A DNA stretch of 64,000 nucleotides from Gudongella oleilytica. GTDB taxonomy: Bacteria > Bacillota > Clostridia > Tissierellales > Tissierellaceae. Positions 35,687 through 43,890 of the stretch are shown in pieces. Location: NCBI RefSeq assembly GCF_004101785.1, contig NZ_CP035130.1, forward strand, positions 2,046,001 to 2,110,000, read 5' to 3'. Every line of letters starts with the position of its first letter. The stretch's first letter is position 1. The notes below the pieces were generated by a model. It was not told the origin of the DNA. It saw nothing but the letters and a program-made list of their open reading frames with translations, and made no database searches. The position numbers and the translations under genes are program-made.

Positions 35687-37564
35687 CTATCCCTTAGTTA
35701 TTGCACTGACCGGGCAAACATCGAAGCAAGCTCCGCATTTTATACATATATCCTGATCGATTACATGAACCTCTTTGACCTTGCCGCTTATTGCATTTAC
35801 AGGGCAGGCCTTGGCACAACGCGTACACCCAATACATTTTTCCGGTGTTATGAAGTATCTTAATAGAGCCTGACATACACCTGCAGGACATATCTTTTGC
35901 TCTACGTGTGCAAGATATTCATCATAGAAGTAGTTCAGTGTAGATAAAACTGGGTTAGGAGCAGTCTGACCAAGCCCGCAAAGAGCAGTTAGCTTAATGG
36001 TTTCTGCAAGCTTTCTCATGGTTTCAAGATCTTCGACTGTACTCTTTCCTTCGGTTATTGCTGTCAGCATCTCATATAGCCTTTTATTGCCTACACGACA
36101 TGGAGTGCATTTACCACAGGACTCCTCGACAGTAAACTGGAGATAGAATTTTGCGATATCGACGATACAGTTATCGTCGTCTATCACTATCATTCCACCT
36201 GAGCCCATCATTGATCCTATCCCGTAAAGAGACTCATAGTCTATCTTGACATCAAGATTTTCACTGGTGATACATCCACCTGAAGGGCCTCCCGTTTGCA
36301 CTGCCTTGAAGCCCTTCCCATCTTTTATGCCTCCACCGATATCATATATGATTTCCCTTAAGGTAATACCCATTGGGACTTCAACAAGTCCAACGTTATT
36401 GATCTTGCCCGCCAATGCAAATACTTTTGTTCCCTTCGATGTATCACTGCCCCTCTTATTGAACCAGGATGCACCGTTCGTCAGTATTGCAGGCACATTT
36501 GCTAAAGTCTCAACGTTATTTACTACTGTTGGCTTGCCCCAAAGCCCGCTTTCAGCCGGGAAAGGAGGTTTTGTGGTAGGTTCTCCCCTTCCACCCTCTA
36601 TAGAGTGTATAAGCGCGGTTTCTTCACCGCAGACAAATGCTCCTGCACCATATTTGATCTCAATATCAAAGCAGAAGCTGGTCCCCATTATATTGTCTCC
36701 AAGAAGTCCTGCTTCCCTTGCCTGCTTAAGCGCTGTCTTAAGTCTTTTTATTGCAAGAGGATATTCCGCTCTGATATAAACAAATCCCTTCTGAGCACCT
36801 ATTGAGTAGCCTGCTATCATCATTGCTTCAATGATACTGTGAGGATCTCCCTCAAGGATGGATCTATCCATGAATGCACCGGGGTCGCCTTCATCAGCAT
36901 TGCAGACTATATACTTTACTTCTGATTTATTTTTACTTGCATACTCCCATTTAAGACCAGTTGGGAATCCTCCGCCCCCTCTTCCCCTCAAACCGGATAG
37001 CTTGACCTCGTGGATGACCTTCTCTGGCTTCATTTCAGTTATGCATTTCCCTATTGCCTCATATCCCCTGTTTGCTATGTACTCTTCGATCAACTCCGGA
37101 TTAATCAATCCACAGTTTCTAAGTGCAATACGCTCCTGCTTCTTATAGAACTCCATCTCGTGTTGAGTATTTACTTTCTTCTTTAATGTTGGCTCTTCAT
37201 ACAAAAGCCGCTCAACACGATATCCGTCCATAAGATGGGATTTTACGATTTCAGCCGCATCCTCAGGTTTAACATTAACGTAGAATACGTCCTCAGGAAA
37301 TACCTTTACGATGGGACCCTTTTCACAGAAGCCGAAGCATCCTGTGATCGATGCTCTAACCTTATCTGAAAGCCCATTTTTCTCTATTTCACTATTGAGG
37401 TTTTCAAGCAGCTTTTTGCTTTGAGATGACATGCAGCCTGTTCCACCGCAAATGAGAAGCTCTTTGTATTCAGTGTCTCCAGATTTGGCTTTTCTTATAT
37501 CCATTACATGGACCAGTTCCTTTTGCATCTCCAATAGGCTCTTGTAGTCTTCAATTCTATTCAT
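35687..37564 (-). CDS. hydB: Bifurcating hydrogenase/NADH dehydrogenase flavoprotein subunit (NuoF-like)
   Basis: 625 residues. An N-terminal thioredoxin-like 2Fe-2S domain (CGGTGCMSSQ, TGCFGFCEKGP) is followed by the NuoF core with the NADH/FMN sites GLRGRGGGGFPTGLKWE and CNADEGDPGAFMDRS. The 4Fe-4S motif ESCGKCTPCRVG comes next, and then a C-terminal double ferredoxin domain (KCIGCTRCAKACP, ICIKCGACFDVCP). This four-part layout is that of HydB of trimeric bifurcating hydrogenases, site of FMN and NADH binding. It lies 14 bp upstream of hydA. Confidence 0.94.
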   Translation of the reverse strand: MNRIEDYKSLLEMQKELVHVMDIRKAKSGDTEYKELLICGGTGCMSSQSKKLLENLNSEIEKNGLSDKVRASITGCFGFCEKGPIVKVFPEDVFYVNVKPEDAAEIVKSHLMDGYRVERLLYEEPTLKKKVNTQHEMEFYKKQERIALRNCGLINPELIEEYIANRGYEAIGKCITEMKPEKVIHEVKLSGLRGRGGGGFPTGLKWEYASKNKSEVKYIVCNADEGDPGAFMDRSILEGDPHSIIEAMMIAGYSIGAQKGFVYIRAEYPLAIKRLKTALKQAREAGLLGDNIMGTSFCFDIEIKYGAGAFVCGEETALIHSIEGGRGEPTTKPPFPAESGLWGKPTVVNNVETLANVPAILTNGASWFNKRGSDTSKGTKVFALAGKINNVGLVEVPMGITLREIIYDIGGGIKDGKGFKAVQTGGPSGGCITSENLDVKIDYESLYGIGSMMGSGGMIVIDDDNCIVDIAKFYLQFTVEESCGKCTPCRVGNKRLYEMLTAITEGKSTVEDLETMRKLAETIKLTALCGLGQTAPNPVLSTLNYFYDEYLAHVEQKICPAGVCQALLRYFITPEKCIGCTRCAKACPVNAISGKVKEVHVIDQDICIKCGACFDVCPVSAITKG

Positions 37565-37575
37565 ATCTTCGCCCC

Positions 37576-38055
37576 CTACTCAGAATACTTGGCAATAATT
37601 TTTGGAATGTCTTCTACCTTGACCTTGCCGTAGACTTCATCATTCACCATGACGACAGGAGCAAGTCCGCATGCACCTACGCACCTCAGGCAATCGATAG
37701 TGAACATACCATTGCTGGTGGTTTCACCGGTTTTTATGCTAAGCCTCTTCTCAAGTTCCTTGACTATGGACTCGGCATTCCTTACAAAACAAGCAGTACC
37801 GGTGCATACATTGATAACGTTCTTGCCTTTCGGTTTAGTTGTGAAATAGGAATAGAAGCTCACTACACCATAAATTTTTGATGCTGGAACATTTAGCTTT
37901 TCACCAATGAAAAGCTGCACTTCCATCGGCAGGTACCCAAATAGGTTTTGGGCCTGGTGTAGGACCTCGATGAGGGCTGTTTCCTTTGTTTCGATGGTGT
38001 CGATATATCTCTCGAGTTCATCAAAAAGCTCTTGGTTCAATTCTACAGCTTGCAT
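37576..38055 (-). CDS. hydC: Bifurcating hydrogenase 2Fe-2S subunit (NuoE-like)
   Basis: 159 residues from the ATG at 38055 (GAGGAG upstream); the frame is open 26 codons further in a hydrophobic, unlikely extension. Thioredoxin-like 2Fe-2S cysteines: VCTGTACFVRNAE and DCLRCVGACGLAPVV. It is the third subunit of the complex and the first gene of hydCBA, 11 bp before hydB. The 295-bp AT-rich gap upstream should hold the promoter, but I see no clear -35/-10 pair or Rex-type site there. Confidence 0.92.
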   Translation of the reverse strand: MQAVELNQELFDELERYIDTIETKETALIEVLHQAQNLFGYLPMEVQLFIGEKLNVPASKIYGVVSFYSYFTTKPKGKNVINVCTGTACFVRNAESIVKELEKRLSIKTGETTSNGMFTIDCLRCVGACGLAPVVMVNDEVYGKVKVEDIPKIIAKYSE

Positions 38056-38321
38056 AATATCACTCCTCGTTAATTTATAAACGATATATATCATGAAAAA
38101 TATACCATATAAAAACATAATTTTAAATAGCAACTTTTATAATAATTTAATATTGTCTATTGATAAAACTCCTATGTAACTATAAGTATTGAATATCAGC
38201 CGTTTAATGTTTCTGAGGATTAACTGATTTTATAAAATAATTTAATTTACTTGTCAAGAATGTTTCTGGATAATCATGGCTTATATTGTTAATTTCATAT
38301 CATTTTAGTGTGTTATAGCCT

Positions 38322-38351
38322 AAAGAAAAACACCGGGATCAATCCCGGCGT
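38322..38351 (-). terminator. Terminator of proA
   Basis: On the minus strand CGCCGGGA pairs with TCCCGGTG around a 4-nt loop, followed by TTTTTCTTT. The stem starts right at the proA stop codon. Confidence 0.85.
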
Positions 38352-39631
38352 CAGTTTCTGATTTGCCCACTTCCATAGACAATATATTTATTTGTAGTAA
38401 GAGCCTTAAGTCCCATAGGGCCTCTTGCATGGAGCTTTTGGGTGCTGATTCCTATTTCAGCTCCAAAACCGAATTCACCTCCATCAGTGAAACGGGTGGA
38501 GGCATTGACATATACTGCAGCTGAGTCAACGAAGTCCAGGAATTTTTGGGCATTGTCATAATTTTTTGTCAGTATCGCCTCAGAGTGGCCTGTGCTGTAT
38601 TTATTTATGTGTTCTATGGCATCCTCCATAGTATTTACTACCTTAACGGCAAGTATCAGGTCAAGAAATTCAGTCTCCCAGTCTGACTCAGTTGCCTCTC
38701 TGCAATGCTCCAGTTCAAGGCCCAGCTCATGGCTTATCCGGAAGGAAGATTCACACAAAGCTAATGTTACTCCAGCGGCCTGCATTGATGGAACAAGTGA
38801 TTTAAGGAGCTTACTGGCACAATCACTGTGTACTAAAACAGTCTCTACGGCATTACATGCACCAGGTCTTTGGGTCTTGGCGTTAATGATTATTTCAACA
38901 GCATTCTTTACGTCATAGCCTTTATCCACAAAGATATGACAGTTGCCGGTTCCGGTTTCGATTATTGGTATTCTTGAATTATTTGCAACAAAGTTAATAA
39001 GCCCCTTGCTTCCCCTAGGTATCACGCAATCTATTTGGTCTCTTGCAGAAAGTAGCTGACCTGTGAATTCCCTGTCTGTGGTTTCCACAAGCTGTGCAGT
39101 GCCTTCCGGAAATCCTTTGATCTCAATCGCCCTCCCCACAGCCTTCATTAAAGCGATATTTGTGTTAAGTGCGTCCGAGCCCCCTTTAAGGATAACCGAG
39201 TTGCCCGTTTTTATGCATAGAGCTGCAGCGTCTATGGTCACATTTGGCCTTGATTCATAGATCATTGCAATAACTCCCAGCGGTACTCTCCTTGAGCCAA
39301 TTTTAAGACCGGAGGTATTTGTCCACATAGAGTCGACATCACCAACAGGATCCTTTAGAGAAGCGACCTGTAGCAGCCCTTCCCTCATTTCTGAAAATCT
39401 CTTTTCACCTAGTGCAAGTCTTTCCACGAGAGATTCCTTTATGCCACTTTCCCTTGCCCTTGTAACATCCAGTTCATTTGCTTCCAAAATCGCTTCCTTG
39501 AATATACCAAGCTGGTTGTAAAGCTCAATCAGGAATGCATCCTTATCCGAAGAGCTCTTTGTTCTTAACAGCCTTGCTGCATCCTTTGCCTTGGACCCCA
39601 TTTCCAGGATTTCATTGGAATAATCCTTCAT
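38351..39631 (-). CDS. proA: Gamma-glutamyl phosphate reductase
   Basis: 426 residues from the ATG at 39631 (GAGGAGGGGG upstream). Aldehyde-dehydrogenase-fold enzyme: cofactor region IGSRRVPLGVIAMIYESRPNVT, catalytic Cys in KTQRPGACNAVETVLVH, and the C-terminal signature ASTRFTDGGEFGFGAEIGIS. It reduces gamma-glutamyl phosphate with NADPH to glutamate semialdehyde in proline synthesis. It follows proB by 16 bp and ends at a strong terminator, so proBA is one operon. proC lies 20 kb away in this window. Confidence 0.95.
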   Translation of the reverse strand: MKDYSNEILEMGSKAKDAARLLRTKSSSDKDAFLIELYNQLGIFKEAILEANELDVTRARESGIKESLVERLALGEKRFSEMREGLLQVASLKDPVGDVDSMWTNTSGLKIGSRRVPLGVIAMIYESRPNVTIDAAALCIKTGNSVILKGGSDALNTNIALMKAVGRAIEIKGFPEGTAQLVETTDREFTGQLLSARDQIDCVIPRGSKGLINFVANNSRIPIIETGTGNCHIFVDKGYDVKNAVEIIINAKTQRPGACNAVETVLVHSDCASKLLKSLVPSMQAAGVTLALCESSFRISHELGLELEHCREATESDWETEFLDLILAVKVVNTMEDAIEHINKYSTGHSEAILTKNYDNAQKFLDFVDSAAVYVNASTRFTDGGEFGFGAEIGISTQKLHARGPMGLKALTTNKYIVYGSGQIRN

Positions 39632-39647
39632 TTGACCCCCTCCTCGA

Positions 39648-40436
39648 TTAGTCTCTGAAGTCAAAAAATGTTCCACATTTTCGACCGTTCAATAGTTCAT
39701 TTAACACCTCATGATGGCCACTGTTCACGATCAGCATAGTCCCTTTGGCCTCTGCTATAATTTGCGCTGCTTTCAGCTTAGTCTGCATCCCGCCCGTACC
39801 AACATTTGATCCCGCATCTCCAGCATCGATCTCATCCAGCTCTGAAATGTTCTTAATTTCATTTATCATATAGGCATCCTTGTGTTTTCTTGGATCCTTA
39901 TTATATACTCCCTCAATATCAGACAAAATTGTAAGGTTTTCAAATCCTATCATTTTGCATACCTCAGCAGACAGGGTATCGTTGTCTCCCACCTTTATTT
40001 CATCAATGGCAACCACGTCATTCTCATTTACAATTGGTATTATCCGGTGTTTAATTAAAGCAGAAAAAGCATTTATACTATGCTCACGTCTTATGTCCTG
40101 GTACATATCCTCCTTAGTCAATAGAACCTGCGCAACAGTAATGCCATATTCAGAAAATAATTTCTCGTACATATACATCAAAGTTCCCTGCCCTACTGCT
40201 GCAGCCGCTTGTTTTTCCGGAATGGTTTTTGGCTTCCCAACGAACTTCATCTTTCCCATTCCAGCGGCTATAGCTCCTGAGGAAACGATTACGATGTCTT
40301 TCCCGCTGTTGTAAAGATTAGCTATTTGCTTTACCAGGCTCTCCATCTTCCAGAGATCAAGAAGTCCGCTTTGATGTGTAAGTGATGATGAGCCGATTTT
40401 TATGACTACTTTCTTAAAATCCTTCAGCGATCCCAT
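39648..40436 (-). CDS. proB: Glutamate 5-kinase, short form without PUA domain
   Basis: 262 residues. Amino-acid-kinase fold: KIGSSSLTH at the N-terminus, VSSGAIAAGM, IPIVNENDVVAIDEI, GDNDTLSAEV and GTGGMQTKLKAA. It phosphorylates glutamate with ATP as the first step to proline. The C-terminal PUA domain found in the ~370-residue E. coli form is absent, as in many Clostridia. Feedback inhibition by proline resides in the kinase domain and may still operate. First gene of proBA. Confidence 0.94.
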   Translation of the reverse strand: MGSLKDFKKVVIKIGSSSLTHQSGLLDLWKMESLVKQIANLYNSGKDIVIVSSGAIAAGMGKMKFVGKPKTIPEKQAAAAVGQGTLMYMYEKLFSEYGITVAQVLLTKEDMYQDIRREHSINAFSALIKHRIIPIVNENDVVAIDEIKVGDNDTLSAEVCKMIGFENLTILSDIEGVYNKDPRKHKDAYMINEIKNISELDEIDAGDAGSNVGTGGMQTKLKAAQIIAEAKGTMLIVNSGHHEVLNELLNGRKCGTFFDFRD

Positions 40437-40524
40437 TAAAATAATCCTCCGCTCGTAGCATCCTCATTCTTATTAGGATACAGTGTTATTAATATCATTT
40501 TTAACACATTATCAGGCAAAAGTA

Positions 40525-40546
40525 AAGACGGAAACATATCCGTCTT
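40525..40546 (-). terminator. Hairpin in the proB/GNAT gap
   Basis: AAGACGGA (40525-40532) and TCCGTCTT (40539-40546) form a perfect stem downstream of the relic at 40566. Flanks are only moderately T-rich. Confidence 0.5.
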
Positions 40547-40565
40547 GTAATGTGCCTTAGTAACT

Positions 40566-40640
40566 TTACTTCTGCTTATCCATATTTTCAACGACTCTGA
40601 ATTTCACGATCCTTTTTATCAGTTCGATAGGCAATGGTTA
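40566..40640 (-). pseudogene. C-terminal scrap of a DUF1801-like protein
   Basis: The minus strand reads LPIELIKRIVKFRVVENMD to a TAA at 40566, the typical end of small DUF1801 (YdhG-like) proteins. Upstream the frame breaks. Nothing else of the gene remains in this 239-bp gap. Confidence 0.45.
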
Positions 40641-40675
40641 GTCGTGCTGTATCTCCTGAGGACATTCGAAATATA

Positions 40676-41254
40676 TTAGTCTATGGGATCACTTGGTTTA
40701 ATTCTGCTATCTCCAATCCATTCTTCCTCCAAAACTGCGTATATAACATCATCAGCCCAGCTTCCATTTATAAGTAGACTCTTAATAAAATGAGCCTCCT
40801 TTCTCATCCCAAGACTTTCACATAGTCGTATCGATTTATAATTGTCTGGGTCTATGGAAGCTGTGACCCTATGTTTCTTAAGATCCCAGAATAGATAATC
40901 AATCGCAGCTCTTACTGCTTCTTTTCCATATCCATTCCCGTGATATAATGGGTGGATTGTGTAACCGATCTCCACCTGCTTCCCATCCTCAAGAAATCTC
41001 AACCCGATATCACCAATAAGTTTCCCTGTTTCTCTTAAGCATACTGCAACCTGAAACCTGGTGTCTGGAGTATCAGGCTCTTCAGAACTCATTCTTACAA
41101 ACTCAACTGCGTCATCAGCTGTTTCCGGTCTGAAGCCCTGGTAAATGTAAACCTCAGGCATGCTGCGATACTCGAACACACTCTTTGCATCTGATTCTTC
41201 AAGTCTTTTCAATAACAGCCTTTTTGTATAGATATGCTTGAAATCAGCCATCAT
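40676..41254 (-). CDS. RimJ/RimL-type GNAT acetyltransferase
   Basis: 192 residues. GNAT landmarks in order: YTKRLLLKRLEESDAKSVFEYRS (motif C/D start), GDIGLRFLEDGKQVEIGY, the acetyl-CoA loop YHGNGYGKEAVRAAIDYLF, and RVTASIDPDNYKSIRLCESLGM. The pattern is that of the RimJ/RimL N-terminal-amine or aminoglycoside-like branch. It overlaps the ArsR-type regulator gene by 4 bp (ATGA), so they are translationally coupled, and its role is probably set by whatever that regulator senses. The acceptor molecule is unknown. Confidence 0.87.
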   Translation of the reverse strand: MMADFKHIYTKRLLLKRLEESDAKSVFEYRSMPEVYIYQGFRPETADDAVEFVRMSSEEPDTPDTRFQVAVCLRETGKLIGDIGLRFLEDGKQVEIGYTIHPLYHGNGYGKEAVRAAIDYLFWDLKKHRVTASIDPDNYKSIRLCESLGMRKEAHFIKSLLINGSWADDVIYAVLEEEWIGDSRIKPSDPID

Positions 41255-41559
41255 TCTTCTCCGGTTCTCTCTAATTTATTCTTAGTTATGGATAGTCCTG
41301 TTATGATTTTCATAGCGACCCTAAATCCCTCTGGATCCAATGAGTAGTGGACCCACTTTCCCTCGCTTCTTCCCTTGACGAAGCCACTTTCCTGAAGAAG
41401 CTTCATGTGATGAGAAAGTGTTGATTGTGCCATATCAAATCTCTCAAGTATCATACATGCACAAAGCTCGCCATTTTGAAGCATCTCGAGGATCATGATC
41501 CTTCTGGGGTCACCCAATGCCTTGAAAATCTTTGCCCTTCTGTTGTAATTGTCAACCAT
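41251..41559 (-). CDS. ArsR-family regulator with a CxC motif
   Basis: 102 residues behind GGAGAAGG. Winged-helix ArsR fold: IFKALGDPRRIMILEMLQNGELCACMILERF, the recognition helix MAQSTLSHHMKLLQESG, and the wing GRSEGKWVHYSLDP. The ELCAC pair at the start of the DNA-binding unit is the site that binds arsenite or antimonite in ArsR proteins, so a metalloid sensor is plausible. The following gene is a GNAT acetyltransferase, overlapping by 4 bp. No ars efflux or reductase genes are present. Confidence 0.85.
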   Translation of the reverse strand: MVDNYNRRAKIFKALGDPRRIMILEMLQNGELCACMILERFDMAQSTLSHHMKLLQESGFVKGRSEGKWVHYSLDPEGFRVAMKIITGLSITKNKLERTGEE

Positions 41560-41578
41560 GGATCCTTCTCCCTTCAGC

Positions 41579-41944
41579 TTAACGAATTATTTCAAAACCA
41601 GTTTCCTCTAATTTTAAGTCTATTATTTTGCTTTCCACTTTATATACTTTAGCCCTTCGCAATGAGCTCATGAAATTAATGAGGAACCTTATCCTCAATT
41701 CCTCACCTTGTATTTCAGCCTCAACGCTGCCCTGCTCATTATTTTTGACCCATCCAGTCAACCCAAGTTTAGCAGCAAGTAGATAAACCTCTCGTCTGAA
41801 CCCGACATTTTGTACTTTTCCCGAAAATACTACATACTCCCGGATGTGTCTGCTTTCCTTAAATACTGGAAGCTCGAGCTTATCAACCTGTTTGATTATG
41901 TAGCCGTCACTTGCTTTTTTTAATAGTTTCTTAATGCTCACCAA
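41579..41944 (-). CDS. Acylphosphatase-like protein
   Basis: 121 residues. The conserved acylphosphatase core is clear: YVVFSGKVQNVGFRREVYLLAAKLGLTGWVKNNEQGSVEAEIQG. The catalytic Arg lies in VGFR and the Asn in KNN. There is a ~35-residue N-terminal extension not usual for the ~90-residue enzyme, and the C-terminus lacks the normal IPxGYGxF-like stretch. It hydrolyses acyl phosphates in relatives. The start is uncertain (TTG at 41944 or GTG one codon later). Confidence 0.72.
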   Translation of the reverse strand: MVSIKKLLKKASDGYIIKQVDKLELPVFKESRHIREYVVFSGKVQNVGFRREVYLLAAKLGLTGWVKNNEQGSVEAEIQGEELRIRFLINFMSSLRRAKVYKVESKIIDLKLEETGFEIIR

Positions 41945-42016
41945 GATTTATTCCCCATTATAAATATACTATAAACCTATTGAGTAACTATTGATCAATT
42001 TTCGACCAGGATTTAT

Positions 42017-42250
42017 TTACTGATCCAATATTATATCGAATTTCGAAATATTGTCGTTGATCTCCTGAAGCCTTTCATTAGCCTCATTGTAAATTACCCC
42101 AATCGCATATACACAAAGCTGTTGAAGCAGCCGTTTCGTTTTCTCAATAACTAAATTCCCATCCGGAGCAGCCCAGAAGTCAGAGCCATTTGAGTATCTA
42201 ACTGAAAGCAACTTTTCAAACTGACTATTTATTGTTTGGCGAGTTTTCAC
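42017..42250 (-). CDS. Small hypothetical protein
   Basis: 77 residues, start GTG at 42250 only 5 bp after the VOC gene's stop and without a good ribosome site (GAAGAG). It shows a basic N-terminus, an FWAAPDGNL patch and a helical second half. I do not recognise a family. It could be a fragment. It is included because it lies in frame-compatible, operon-like spacing and no other gene fills this place. Confidence 0.35.
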   Translation of the reverse strand: MKTRQTINSQFEKLLSVRYSNGSDFWAAPDGNLVIEKTKRLLQQLCVYAIGVIYNEANERLQEINDNISKFDIILDQ

Positions 42251-42255
42251 TTTAA

Positions 42256-42660
42256 TTACTCTTCTTTATCAGAGGTTTTTTTCAAGTATCCCTCAATCTC
42301 CTGTTTAACCATTTTCAGATATACTTCCTCATAGGGCTCCCAAAGCTCGATTAGATTCCCGAAGGGGTCCACGAACTGCATAAATTTACCATACTCATAT
42401 TCATCTATCTGCTTAACATCAACACCCTGTTTCTTGAGCTTGTTTGAGAAAGCCTCCAGATCATCGACACGAAAGTTTATAATTGGTGCATCCTCGCTAT
42501 CTCTCTTAAAGGAAACAAGCAACAGCTGTTTTCCTTCAAGAAATCCAGTTCCATAGTCTGTCATATCCAGTCCAAGAGTCTTGTGATACCATTCATGCAA
42601 CATATCCTTTTCTCCGGCAAAATTTAGAAAAATACCACCTATCCCTGTTATACCTGCCAT
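42256..42660 (-). CDS. VOC-family (glyoxalase-like) protein
   Basis: 134 residues behind AGGGGTGAG. It has one VOC unit with MAGITGIGGIFLNFAGEKDMLHEWYHKTLGLDMTDYG at the start and the family's metal-ligand end MQFVDPFGNLIELWEP (Glu). It resembles lactoylglutathione-lyase-like/bleomycin-resistance-like proteins, but without evidence for a specific substrate. A ~20-residue charged tail (KMVKQEIEGYLKKTSDKEE) follows the fold. It is the second VOC gene in the window, unrelated in detail to the one at 3632. Confidence 0.8.
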   Translation of the reverse strand: MAGITGIGGIFLNFAGEKDMLHEWYHKTLGLDMTDYGTGFLEGKQLLLVSFKRDSEDAPIINFRVDDLEAFSNKLKKQGVDVKQIDEYEYGKFMQFVDPFGNLIELWEPYEEVYLKMVKQEIEGYLKKTSDKEE

Positions 42661-42710
42661 TGTATCTCACCCCTTCTTAGGTTTAGCAAATTATATACCG
42701 GTAGAGTTCA

Positions 42711-43106
42711 TCATATTAATGACTCAATTTCGACTACGCATTGGGTCTTGATCCTTTCAACCAGAAATTGTAAACCATCGACGACATTTGGTCTGATATC
42801 ACCGCCGATAAGCACATACATTATGTCCTCACCAACATCCAGAGTCCCCTCATTTAGCCATGCCTTTACATAAAATATTCCCTCTCTTTCAAGGGTCTCT
42901 TCAGTTGCCCTATCGACCTTAGCCTGATCAAACGTGAAATCAAGCTTCTCAACAATGGTTCCATCATCGATACCCATTCTAACCTTGGCCTTTGGGGTTT
43001 CTCTGACTACTCCATTGTGAAAAAGATACATACCTACCCTTGCTGCGGATGGGTGCTCCTTGGCTTCCTTTATCCATTGGTCCATGGATGGGGATTTTTT
43101 GCTCAT
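42711..43106 (-). CDS. MoaE-like (molybdopterin synthase large subunit family) protein
   Basis: 131 residues behind AGGAGGAAG. The MoaE fold is recognised from HPSAARVGMYLFHNGVVR near the N-terminus, AWLNEGTLDVGEDIMYVLIGG, and IRPNVVDGLQFLVERIKTQCVVEIE at the end. The HR-x-AF segment of true MoaE reads DIRPNVVD here, and several catalytic residues look changed, so it may be a divergent paralogue. MoaE joins MoaD to put sulfur on precursor Z of the molybdenum cofactor, but no moaD or other moa genes are nearby. It lies 19 bp downstream of a GNAT gene on the same strand. Confidence 0.72.
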   Translation of the reverse strand: MSKKSPSMDQWIKEAKEHPSAARVGMYLFHNGVVRETPKAKVRMGIDDGTIVEKLDFTFDQAKVDRATEETLEREGIFYVKAWLNEGTLDVGEDIMYVLIGGDIRPNVVDGLQFLVERIKTQCVVEIESLI

Positions 43107-43125
43107 ATGACTTCCTCCTATGGTA

Positions 43126-43695
43126 CTATACCAGTGATCTGACCTTTACTGACGTATCGTAGCCTAGCTCATAATAGTTGTTATTGTTGAATACGAAATT
43201 CTTGATAACCTCCAGCCCAAGCTTTCTTGTGTGGGCTTCGAAGGACCTTGGGTTTATATGGTTTATAAAGGTTATTAGTATGGGATACCTGTCCATCATC
43301 TGTTCCCTGGAGAAATCAAAGAGTCTTGGTAAAACCTCTGTCCCTCTATAAGACTTGTCTATGCAAATAGGTCCATACTGATATGAATTTTCTGTTGTAA
43401 GTATCTGACCCAGGTACTCAGTGTTTGGCAGGTCCTTTATCATGTGCTGGAACAAAGGCCATTTGGACCAATAATCCCAGGATGCTGCCATAGCATAGCC
43501 GATTACCTTGTCTCCATCACAGGCCAATGCCACTCCATTCTCTTTCTTAATAAGCTCAGCAAACTGCTCCTCGGTAAAAAGCGTAGTAACAAATCCGTTG
43601 GGCTTGTCTTCTTCGCTTATTGTCAAAACATGATATTTCTTTTGAAGCTCAGAGATCAATGGGATATCCTTAAGCTCAGCATTTCTGTAAATCAT
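43126..43695 (-). CDS. GNAT-family N-acetyltransferase
   Basis: 189 residues behind CGGAGGTG. It starts MIYRNAELKDIPLISELQKKYHV, followed by ALACDGDKVIGYAMAASWDYW and the acyl-CoA site region YGPICIDKSYRGTEVLPRLFDFSRE. The C-terminal segment FINHINPRSFEAHTRKLGLEVIKNF fits the GNAT fold. The acceptor is unknown. It is the first gene of a two-gene unit with the MoaE-like protein. Confidence 0.83.
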   Translation of the reverse strand: MIYRNAELKDIPLISELQKKYHVLTISEEDKPNGFVTTLFTEEQFAELIKKENGVALACDGDKVIGYAMAASWDYWSKWPLFQHMIKDLPNTEYLGQILTTENSYQYGPICIDKSYRGTEVLPRLFDFSREQMMDRYPILITFINHINPRSFEAHTRKLGLEVIKNFVFNNNNYYELGYDTSVKVRSLV

Positions 43696-43828
43696 TTGAA
43701 CACCTCCGGTTTATTTGGCATCGTGCAAATTATTATGAGTATATTTTATCATACTTATGGACTTGTAGTTTAATTCAATGAGGATTTATAAGGCATGTTT
43801 GTTGACTTAAAAATATTTCAAAAAGCTA

Positions 43829-43857
43829 TATACACCCCCTAGGTATAGTGCTATAAT
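43829..43857 (+). promoter_or_regulatory. OsmC promoter with a CsoR/CstR-like palindrome in the spacer
   Basis: TATACA (43829-43834), 17-bp spacer, TATAAT (43852-43857), about 33 bp before the GTG start. The spacer holds ATACACCCCCTAGGTATAG, a C-run followed by a TAGG step with flanking ATAC/GTAT. This resembles operators of the CsoR/CstR family of thiol- and copper-sensing repressors. That resemblance is by eye. Confidence 0.5.
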
Positions 43858-43890
43858 TCATATGTCAATAAATTTGAATGGAGTGATATT

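Noticed and set aside
37200-38350. A Rex operator (TTGTTAA...TTAACAA) before hydC
   Set aside because: No such palindrome was visible in the 295-bp upstream gap.
43801-43834. TTGACT at 43802 as the OsmC -35 box
   Set aside because: It is about 44 bp from the -10 box. TATACA at 43829 has the correct 17-bp spacing.
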